Translations under genes and position numbers: made by a program
Shown: piece by piece, positions 48,905 to 57,808 of the stretch
How the letters are laid out: every line of letters begins with the position of its first letter
How positions within the stretch are numbered: position 1 is the first letter of the stretch
The notes under the pieces: generated by a model
Told to the model about the DNA's origin: nothing
Databases searched by the model: none
Seen by the model: the letters and a program-made list of their open reading frames with translations, nothing else
DNA from: Dimorphilus gyrociliatus
Taxonomy: Eukaryota > Annelida > Polychaeta > Dinophilidae
Direction of reading: 5' to 3'
Length of the DNA stretch: 64,000 bases
NCBI GenBank assembly: GCA_904063045.1
Contig: CAJFCJ010000007.1
Span: forward strand, 2,673,404 to 2,737,403

Positions 48905-50718
48905 ACAGTATACTATAAAAAAATTGTCTGTTTTTCAAGGTATGTCTATAAAATGTGCAGTGTAAATGTATAAATATATATTGTATATGCATAGTACGTA
49001 TATTTACGTACAAGTATATGTAGATCATCTTAATTAAGTAACAAAATAAGAGTACACCAACTTTTTGCCTTTTTTGTCTAGGAAAATGTACGTTTGATCT
49101 TGTTTTTACAGAATTACAGTACATATACATGTATATATACATATTGTATACACATATACAGTATATACAGTATATATATACATTAAAATTATACGTAAAT
49201 TATGCAATTGTTTCATTTACTAGATACATCTATTTTTTTCTTTTCAACAACTTCTCTATATCTGCCTTCTCCTCCGCCCTTTTTCTTCTTCTTCTTCTTC
49301 TTTGTATTTTTCTCCTATATATACAAATATATTTCCCTTCTACGTATAATTTGTATGTATTCATATGTATATATTTATATACCGTTCATATAATCGTACA
49401 TGGGTCGAACGTAGTTTTATGTTTGTAGTGAGTGTATATACAAGAACTTTGTTTGAAAATAACGAGAATTCTTTTCCTTTTATAATATAATATATCGACA
49501 ATAGAATAAAAAATAGGATAGTTCAATATCGTTTTTATCATCATTATAATTCCAATACACTCGCAATGACTTTCCAAAGTAATTAGGCATAAAAAGTGTT
49601 CAATGAGTTCAAATTGGTGAAGCGTGCTTCCGTAATAGGCCTTATTTTGCCACTTTTACCCACCTTTTCTCGCCTTTTCTTTCTCCGTTAAGCCTCATTC
49701 GATAATCGAAAATTAGCGCCGTAGGCGCCATCTGTTTTGGCAAGAATTTATTAAAAGTCACGTTCGAAATTACAAAATCAGGTGTCGAGTATTGAAGAAT
49801 TGTTTGGAAAGAATTAGCGGCGGAATGGCGACTTATTTGCAAGAACAGCAGGCGGGTCACGTGACCTATCGACTATGCCTTGCGTCAACACGGAACTCCT
49901 TGCCTCCGGCTCGGTCGGCAGTTGTCATGAATTAACTAGTAGCTCTTTCTAAACGTAGCTTTTAAATGCATCTATCATTGGATAAAGCATGCAAACGTCT
50001 GCAAACAAGTGAAATGAATCACTGAAGAGAACTGTTAATTAGATCTAATCCGGAAGAAATTGAAATAGCTTGGGGGGAGAAAATTAAAAAAAAAGAAAAT
50101 GAGATAAGAGAGTATGGAGGGAGAGAATGATAACTGAACTTAAATTTGATCATACACGTTCTTAAAAATATTTCATGTATAATCTTAGACTGTCGTCAGC
50201 AGGCTAATGGGAAGAAAACATGCTGGCGAGTGGTCTTTGAAACACTCCATTTCCATTTACGTCCGATTCTCCCTTCTGGCTAAAAACAGATGCCCATGAC
50301 CGAATCTCATTGAGCAGATAAGACATACCCAACTATCATTCATTTATTTATTAATGCTTTTTGCTAGTTTATTCTCTTTATTCCTTTTGTATATAAAAAA
50401 AATAGTATAACAGATTAAAAAAACGAGATTCTTTTCTTCTTTGTATCATACTCCCTTCCTCTATTCATATTTCTTGTCATTTCCAATAGAAGTATAAAAT
50501 TTATAAGAGTAAAAAGAAAAGATGGGTATAGAAAAGAAAGAAATAAATAGCTGGATAGTTCTTTCAAGCTTAAATCAGTTGGAAAAAATGTCGAAAATTG
50601 TTTATGTACATGTACAGGTTAATATTCCTCACTCTCAACCTCAATTTTTTTCCTTAACCAAACGCGTCAACGTGTCAGCTGATAATTGAGCGTTAGACGA
50701 CGCCTCTGGCAGGTGCAA
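48905..50718. other. 1.8 kb spacer with a perfect CACGTG palindrome
   Basis: The left half is TA/GTA-repeat-rich and holds overlapping TATACAGTATA copies (49155-49174) and a TTC/CTT run (about 49281-49302). A GC-richer promoter-like island spans about 49640-49930 and contains GGTCACGTGACC. No convincing gene starts from it on either strand. Confidence 0.45.
49855..49866. promoter_or_regulatory. Perfect E-box palindrome GGTCACGTGACC
   Basis: A 12-base perfect palindrome containing GTCACGTGAC, the CLEAR/USF-type E-box. It sits in a GC-rich island that looks like a promoter without an identified gene. Confidence 0.5.
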
Positions 50719-51689
50719 TCAGTTACAAATGACGGCGTTTGAGAAGACGTGAGAAGTTCTCCTCGAAGCCAACTGGCAAGCTCCGCATTGGCAATTGCCA
50801 CCAACGCCATCTGTAAATTGTTGCTCTCTAATGAGGAAAGACATTGTCGGCACTTCATTGAACATTGATGTGTGTCGAAAAGGTACGCAGTATGGTGAAT
50901 TGCAGGAACATCGTCTTGTTAATCGATTAGTTTTTGTATTATTGTTGCTACTTGTTCTATTGTTGATATTACTCCAACTTGAAGGCGTTGTGGTAGACGA
51001 CAAAGGATTAGCTATGGGTGGAACGTGAGCGGCGATGGACCGTATACCAGGCGGCGGAAACGCGTAATGATTCCTTTGAGGCGTCAAGCGGCGTTTAGCA
51101 GTCAACCTTCTCCTTTGTGCGCACGTCATCGTCGAGTAGTTGAGGGTCGCGGTTGTATAGCCGCTTGCATGGCCGGTTACATCTGTAAACAAACGGTGAA
51201 AGTTTTTAGCATTTAAATCTCCGTCAAATACAATTGTTCAACTTGTTCAGAGCCTACTCATTAAGCGGCAATTGTGTCACCGCCCAGGTGCTGAACAACT
51301 TTCGGTTCCAATTACGTCATATCAGCCTATTAATACCCATTAGAAAAGTGTACACTATGCATATGACTTTATATTCTTGTTTATATTGTATAAGTTATAT
51401 TAAAACTTGTATATATACACAATATAACAAAGACATTGCATTATCCATCATTTGTATAAAGAATAGTTGAGACTATTGACGTAAAAGAGAAAAATCTCTT
51501 ACCTCTTAATTGACTTTCATCAATCATCAAAACTCGTTCGTTCTTGTACTTTTCCAAATCAGGGAATTTAGTAGCATCCAAGCGGTAAGCAATATTTGTA
51601 TCAATGGATAACTTTTGATCATATGGAGTTTGCGAAGCGTTGCTTTGCCAATAGCAGGGTAAACGTTGAGTCGTGAAACATTCGCACAT
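50719..51689 (-). CDS. Unrecognised two-exon protein, 216 aa
   Basis: Exons 51689-51503 and 51182-50719, joined by a phase-1 GT-AG intron (GAG|GTAAGA ... TTTACAG). The start ATG begins MCECFTTQRLPCYW. The first exon encodes an ordinary soluble-looking segment (KLSIDTNIAYRLDATKF). The second is basic, then Ser/Thr/Asn-rich and low in complexity (about 117-140). It finishes with a cysteine-rich section containing RRCSCNSPYCVPF and GNCQCGACQ, which might bind metal. No signal peptide or membrane segment is seen. The frame also extends upstream of the chosen ATG, so the start is uncertain. I do not recognise the family; coding potential rests on the long frame and good splice sites. Confidence 0.5.
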
Positions 51690-52194
51690 GACGGCGTCTC
51701 GGCGTAGAATGTATAAATGAATATAAAAGGAGCTTGGGGGGAGGGGAGAAGAGCGAGAGTGAGTGCGTTTGCGTCGAGCACAGCCGACCGACTGAGTTGC
51801 ACGCAGCTTAGTTGAATCATTGCTGTCACTACAACCTGACACGGCTCGCTTCAATACGTTATCTCCTTTCGCCTTTTCTTCTCGCTTCCTTCTCGGTTGT
51901 CGCTCGTCATTAAAAAGACGGATTACGTAAATTCGCGAAAGACAAGTGATAAGAAATAAAAGACCATCACACAAACCGGAAAGTACATATATACATATAC
52001 AGTATATATATATATATATAACTAGATACGGAGAACGAAAGATAAAAACAAATCTAATTACGTCGGCCCTAATTAATGACAGACAACAATCAAGAATATT
52101 TTTTGCCCTATTTTTTTATAATTTTAATTAACTAAGCTTATTTTATAGGCGTATAGAACAATTTCATTAATGGTAATGTATGGAATATAACCAA

Positions 52195-52310
52195 GAATCG
52201 AACATTTGGACCTCCCGCACTTCTAAGGTTACCTTGAACTCCAACTATGCAAGGAATAACACTCTATGCCCCAGACCATCAGCCAGTGCCTACCCCTGGC
52301 TAAATATTGT
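52195..52310 (-). repeat. Possible degenerate tRNA-derived SINE fragment
   Basis: A patch of balanced composition in AT-rich DNA. On the minus strand it shows a TGGCTGATGGTC-like A box, then TGTTCGATTCTTGG, close to the RNA polymerase III B box (GGTTCGANTCC). No intact cloverleaf was found, and no second copy was seen in the window. Confidence 0.2.
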
Positions 52311-52490
52311 TTTTATATTTTAACCTGTTTATTTATTTGATATACGTGAGCTGTAAAAAATCTACTGAACCTTATCTATATTCATACTATAGTGTAAACT
52401 TTCATTATAGACTATAGGTGTAATATATATGTTATATCTATCGGTTTCGCGCTAATCTCTTGGGCAATACCTATCGGTCGCAGATGATAC

Positions 52491-52500
52491 GTCACGTGAC
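52491..52500. promoter_or_regulatory. CACGTG palindrome GTCACGTGAC
   Basis: Exact CLEAR/USF-type decamer about 370 bases beyond the MCFD2 stop, in an intergenic spacer. It is the third such site in an 8.5 kb stretch. Confidence 0.4.
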
Positions 52501-52866
52501 CTCTTAGGAGAAAAAAAACTGTTGGTGTCGGATTTAGCAGTTTGATTCCGGTCGATTTATCCGTCTCTTTAATGAAAGACACTGGGGTTGTTGTTACGAT
52601 TTAACTGGCTTGTTTATCTAAAGCGAAAGTTAGCCGCTGACGTGATTCTATAGTATATTTTCTTTCTATTTATAGGCCTCTTGTCATCTAGGCCCCCATA
52701 CAAAATATATGTGTATACACACAATTAATAGCTGCCGGGGTTTTTTTATAGCAACCATTAAATGAACCCAGTAGAATAAAAGCAGACTTAACAACGAGGT
52801 GCATGCTCCATAGCGAATGAAAGGCGGTAAAAGCCAATTAAGGAAGATTGTTTTGTATTTGAAAGT

Positions 52867-53654
52867 TTACAAACGCTTAAGAACTTTATTAAGTCTTGTC
52901 GACTTTGCGAATTCCCTATATCCTATGTAACCGTCTCCATTGATGTCGTCGTCGCGTAGTATTCGGTCAACCAAACCTGTTGATGATGTGTGATGTATTA
53001 TAAAGGCGTCTTGTAATTTTCTACAAGGGTTATGTAATAAACTCACGAATAGCTCTTCTTCTGATTTGCATGTCCTTGACATTTTCAAAATCATCTCCCA
53101 AGCGTAACTTCATAGTAGATTCTATAGAATGACTCATCGCTTCCATCAATTCTAAGCCGTCTAGTCTATTATTATCGTCGAAATCGTGGGACCTTTTAAG
53201 CGTAACGGGATACAAGTGGACAGAAAAGGAAGAAAGAGTATATGAAGGAAGAACAAAAGAAAGCGTACATTAAAAGAAGACAATGAAGAGAAAATAGATA
53301 AATAATCGGTACGAAAATTGGAAGGGTAAGAGGAAACAACAAAACAAAAAACGTGCCGTACTTGAAGTAATGAAAGAGCACTTGGGGTACCGACATTTTT
53401 TCGATATCGTGCTTATTCACGTCGATGATTCCTTCCAGGTGTTTTCGAATATGCCTAATTTAGTTTTAGTTAATGGAAACATATACTTAAATAGCGATTA
53501 CGTGTAATTATACTAACTTAAAATCTTCCGTAATATCTCCATCTCGAAAATAATTTGAGTCTATCTCATCATCATCATCCCCGGCAAGGCTGGACCCTAA
53601 GGCTAAACAAACGGTTAGAATTAGACAGGTATGAAGTTGCTCTCGACGGAACAT
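52867..53654 (-). CDS. MCFD2: MCFD2-like EF-hand secretory protein
   Basis: EF-hand partner of the lectin LMAN1 in ER-to-Golgi cargo transport. Four exons: 53654-53518, 53454-53362, 53192-53047 and 52976-52867, giving 161 aa, close to the vertebrate length (146). The signal peptide is residues 1-25 (LILTVCLALGSSLAG), followed by an acidic DDDDEID stretch. The family stretch HIRKHLEGII leads to VLFHYFK. Two EF-hand loops follow: DFDDNNRLDGLE, and DINGDGYIGYRE within LRDDDINGDGY, both with intact calcium ligands. There is no KDEL, as in vertebrate MCFD2. Between the EF hands the linker is typical in length. It is head to head with the START-like gene 310 bases away. Confidence 0.88.
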
Positions 53655-53964
53655 TTTAGAATCTAATGATAAAATACATTCCGTATTTGAATATATAAAG
53701 GCACCATATGCTTCATCTCACATAAGATTAAGGAAATATTTTTCTTTTTTCATTAAAACTAATTATAGGCCTATACAAATGTATAAAACTTTGATTATTT
53801 GCCATCGGTCTGAGATAAGGGTATTAATCGAAGTTTATCAGTTAGATAGTAATCAGTCTAAGACTGGCGAACGTAACATATCAACTGTCCAAAGTATCCG
53901 TTTTCAGTCGCAAAAATTTAAACAACAAAAGTATCCTACAGAAAAAGGAAAAAGGGAAGAAAGC
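53655..53964. promoter_or_regulatory. Short bidirectional promoter, MCFD2 / START-like gene
   Basis: 310 bases between divergent ATGs. No classical motif stands out. The right part may be 5' UTR of the START-like gene and contains an in-frame upstream ATG at 53779. Confidence 0.45.
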
Positions 53965-54843
53965 ATGGCAAGCAGCAATTTTTTCCTGATCGGAATTTTA
54001 TTTGCATTTGTGGTGTACCAGAACTTACAATCTAGTACAACCATAATTAACTTGAATAGAGAGGTAAATGCTCCAAAGCGATTTGTTTTTAACATCCTTT
54101 CCATGGTGGAGAACATGGAAGAAATCGATCCGATAATGTAAGGTTATAATATTTCAAAATGAAATACCTTCTTTTAGAGAAGTTTTTGGGAATTTTTAGA
54201 TTAGAAATGAAAGTGAATCCAGGCTATCCAGTTAAAAAGAAAAACGGAAACATTAAGAACAAATTGACGTCCGTTTTAAAGTTTGATAGCGTACCCATCC
54301 TACCCCCATTGCCCTTCGATACCGGCGCTCTAATTGATTATCGTTTTGATCGTGTTACACTGACTTTCCAGCCACAAGGACTTTTACAATGTAAGTAAAG
54401 AAATTGAGAAGAATGTCTATTTTTATAGAAAATGATTTGTTTTTTTTATTATTATTCTTGAAAAGCTTGTAGATACTTGATGTTTCTTTTTCTTTCTTTT
54501 TTTCTTTCCTTCTATCTATCTATCTATCTTAGCGGTTATGCACGTCGAGGATATTTGGTCTGTAAAAAGCAAGGGCGACGAAAGAAGCAAAATCGAAGTA
54601 ACTTCTATTGTGTCTACACCATATATGTTAAAATCAACGACCCGCCGAACTGCTTATAAAGTCATAAATATTATGTTGGATAAGATGAAGCGAATGGCTG
54701 AACGCGACTATGAAAGGTACATTCAAGAATCTGCGGATTCGAATTTGGGAGAAGATTCTATACAGGACACTTACATACCAGGAGTTTCCGATGGCGCTAG
54801 TGCTCACGATCCTGAATCGACGCCTTTAGGTAGGCGGCGTTAA
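53965..54843 (+). CDS. Membrane-anchored START-like (SRPBCC fold) protein, tentative
   Basis: Three exons: 53965-54137, 54200-54390 and 54533-54843, giving 224 aa. Residues 5-22 form an N-terminal signal anchor (FFLIGILFAFVVY). The next 150 residues follow a START/polyketide-cyclase pattern: INLNREVNAPKRFVFNILS resembles the first strand and helix of SRPBCC domains, and DYRFDRVTLTFQPQG lies mid-domain. A long, basic amphipathic helix (VINIMLDKMKRMAERDYERY) could be the C-terminal helix of that fold. The tail is acidic, then Arg-rich (LGRRR). The start could be upstream in frame, but MASSN directly before the anchor is simplest. Family assignment comes from pattern only. Intron 2 ends in a TCTA repeat that serves as its pyrimidine tract. 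Confidence 0.6.
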
Positions 54844-55863
54844 AGACTAATAAAATGAGTTTTATATTGCTGAACTTTGTTGTAACCTGTAGTTCTTTTA
54901 TTCATAACGTGCTAAAGTAGGTAGTATAAAGAGGATATTAGAATGAAACGTAGGGTAGTGAAAAACACACATTTTTACAATCGTAAACATTTATCAATGC
55001 CAACTCACTTAATCAAAGAATTCACAAAATTGCTAATTACAAAAACATGACCAAGTGCGATAGACTAGTCTGTGGCGGTAGATGGCAACACTTGATAGCT
55101 ATTTCGGTGAAAAGAAGGCGTAACAAGTTTGGAAGAAAAACAATGCTAATGATTGTAAATGACCGTCTATAACAGCCTTAGCAGAATCGTAGAGCATGTC
55201 ACACGCCATGAACTAAATGAAGACTAATTTTAAATTCTCGTATGACCTTAGTTGATTATCGCGTCAATAGGACATGTCTCGTGAGATAGACTTCAGTCTA
55301 TGTACAAAAAAGTAGTATGTCTTTTTTTTACGTCTGAAGGAAAACTATACTGTTTTCTTTTCCTCTCTTAGGATCTGACGACGGCAGCTTAAGTAAGGGA
55401 AATTGCTAGCTTTAAAGTCTTTGACGTCAACCAAATGTATTATTTTTCGTTGCACAACAATTAGCATAAACGCATGCATAATTATCAGGTCGACCCTTTT
55501 ATAAATATATATATATATATATATATATACGTCTATACATACACGATATATTCAAGGTACCTGCATACGGTTACATTTGATATATATATATATACATATA
55601 AATCAATTTGTATACATTTCGTTATGTATGCATTATACAAAATATATTGTATATATAAATAGACGCATGATAAGATTTATAAAAGTGACACGCACGTTTG
55701 AACAAAATCGTCACTGCAGCACCATCTAGTGAAAGTTTGCGATAATACAATGTACATAATAATTGCGGGGGGTGCGTATGTATAATTGGCAGTAGGACAA
55801 ACCGCTTCCTTACAATTCGTTCAGCAGCAGTGGCAGCACCAGTCTTCGCATACAATACTAAAT
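54844..55863. other. Convergent spacer, START-like and PX genes
   Basis: About 1 kb with a pure TA array (55505-55530) and a second at about 55580-55594. No coding or RNA feature is supported. Confidence 0.5.
55505..55530. repeat. TA microsatellite
   Basis: 26 bases of uninterrupted AT dinucleotides. Confidence 0.85.
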
Positions 55864-56661
55864 TCAGGCAATGTCGTCGGAAGAGGAAGAAGAAGAGGAG
55901 GAGTCCCTACTATCGGCGTCACTATCTCCCAAATAGCAAATTACGTAGTCCTTAATAAAATTTCTTGGTTCGGTGACATTTTCGTCTTTGTAGGGCGTAG
56001 GGTCATCTTTTCTCGTTTCAAAGAAAGTTAGAACGGTAGCGCATTCGGAAATCTGTAATTGAGATAGGGGTTATTCGGGGTTGCGCTTATAAATAGGAGA
56101 CTGTCGCCGTCTCCAGTAATCAATAAATGAGCGACAGACGATGTCGTCGGTCAGTCTGGAATGATTGTACTAATGCGGGTAAATAATACGTTAATTATGT
56201 AAAAGAACAAAAAAAAAACTAGAAAAATACAAAAATAACCAACGCAATATGCGTTCTACTTTTTTTTTTCTCATGCTTACCTTTGGCGGTAATTTAATTA
56301 GTTCTTTGCAGTATTTATTCAATTGCAATTCTCTCTTCTCAGCTAACTGAATCGTATTCGCTTCTCTGGGCTTGTGAACTGGCAAACAACTCGTAATCTT
56401 TCGGGGATTTTCGTTAGCAGCGGCCGTTTCAGCAAATTCGGCAATGAGGGCGTAGTGCATAGCATGGAAATCTTGATAAGTCCTCTTTACGACATTTGCT
56501 CTCCCATCCATCCACTTTACTTCTACTACAAAGGCATAATCTGAAGGATAATCGCCATTCTCGTCTTTTTTAACGCATCTAATCGGTGCGAAACCGGACA
56601 CGGTGATGTTCGAGATTGGCGTTGTTGTTTTAGTTTCTACTTCAGACGTCTGAACTAACAT
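55864..56661 (-). CDS. Stand-alone PX-domain protein with acidic serine tail
   Basis: Phosphoinositide-binding protein. Two exons, 56661-56281 and 56052-55864 (GT-AG, phase 0), give 189 aa. The PX domain spans about 18-150. It begins ITVSGFAPIRCVKKDE and has the lipid-binding basic/aromatic motif KRTYQDFHAMH. Next are the proline motif LPVHKP and the helix RELQLNKYCKELIKLPPK, which continues in exon 2 as ISECATVLTFFETRKDD. This matches the p47phox/Tks/SNX-type PX ending. No SH3 or BAR domain follows. After FIKDYVICYLGDSD the protein ends with about eight serines flanked by acids, a likely CK2-type phosphorylation tail. It may be an adaptor related to NADPH-oxidase organisers that lost its SH3 domains, or a minimal sorting-nexin relative. 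Confidence 0.82.
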
Positions 56662-57808
56662 TGACAGTCATCGCATGGTCCTGCCCTGAAGGAACAAAAG
56701 AAGAAAAATTTCTTATTATAGTCGTTCATTATTCATTCCAGGCATTATCTTGCTTCGTTTCGTTTTTAATGTCAACCGCTCCTTTTTTCCAGCTCTTATT
56801 AAATCCCTTTACGGGCCTATACGAAGAGGAAAACGATTGTCCTCCGTTTACAATGGCTCTATACAATTATTTGTTCTAGACCTATATTTTTCTCACGGAA
56901 ACGAGGCTTTTATCTTACTTTCCGGTGGAAATGCAGGTGATAAGAAGTGTTTTTTTTTGTAGATTAATTAGCAGTTTGCACTCTTGACACCTAACGACCT
57001 TTGATAAGCGATTGGTCGACGCTGCACGCCAACAATGCAAGCCTATAGAGTAGTAATAGGAAGACGTGCGCGTGTTTATACTTACTTGCGCGCATACGCA
57101 GCTTTACTAAATATAAATTTGCATGTGTATGATTTATTTATATATAGAAATATATTTTATATCTGTATATTTAAAACAGATCGCTGTTATTTAAAGATTA
57201 TGAATATTTCAACAGACTAATATCGCCAAGAGTTCGAGACCCTCACATAGGCATAATTAAAAATCTGAAATATTCAAATGACCATATTGGAACATGCGGT
57301 ACTTACCTATACAGTAAAAATCACACTCGTCCACTCAAACAGCGACAACTATTAACTGTCGATACTGCAAAAAATCCCCGCAGTTCGACACTGCTCGTAT
57401 GATTCACGCGATCGTCTGCATCTGTATAATGCTAAGTATCGTATAGCAGTGCCACCTAGGAAACTGTTCTGATTTCATGTTTACTTGCTTTTGGTTCTTT
57501 TAATATTCTAACTCTGGAAAAGGACTTTGCCCTGAACATAATAAAAGCCTAGATTTTCTATTGCGATTATATATAAGAAATATTACAATATGGGCCTTAA
57601 TTGAATTTTGAAATCGAATGCCCGGACCGCGGACGGAAATGCCTCTTTCGACATTGACCTTGGATAATGTGGGTTTCGTATTTTGGACTCTTCGTACTGC
57701 ATATTATTTGAATCACACCTCGGAACCATATCAAAGAACAATTAATTACACTACGAAACTACGAAATACTGGGAAATCTCTTGATTTAAGATCTAATTCA
57801 CCTATGAG
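56662..57808. other. Spacer upstream of PX and ARM-TIR genes
   Basis: 1.15 kb between divergent genes; it should hold both promoters. A frame at 56661-56879 and another at 57618-57956 overlap real features or lack family similarity. Nothing further is supported. Confidence 0.45.

Larger units (their letters stand above)
51690..52866. other. 1.2 kb spacer
   Basis: Holds the upstream region of the unrecognised gene (GC-richer, 51690-51950), a TA tract with TATACAGTATA (51996-52006), a GC-richer, possibly SINE-like patch (52195-52310) and a CACGTG palindrome at 52491-52500. Confidence 0.45.

Noticed and set aside
49202-49428. Two overlapping Phe/Tyr-rich frames
   Set aside because: Translations of TTC and TA simple repeats.
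49642-49860. 72-codon minus-strand frame starting in the CACGTG palindrome
   Set aside because: Its start is GTG, not ATG; no splice partner or similarity was found.
51690-51974. Upstream extension of the orphan gene's first exon
   Set aside because: Low-complexity, Arg-rich frame in promoter-like DNA; the internal ATG at 51689 is simpler, although the extension is not excluded.
56661-56879. 72-codon plus-strand frame beside the PX start
   Set aside because: No ATG-supported similarity; overlaps the PX promoter and 5' region.
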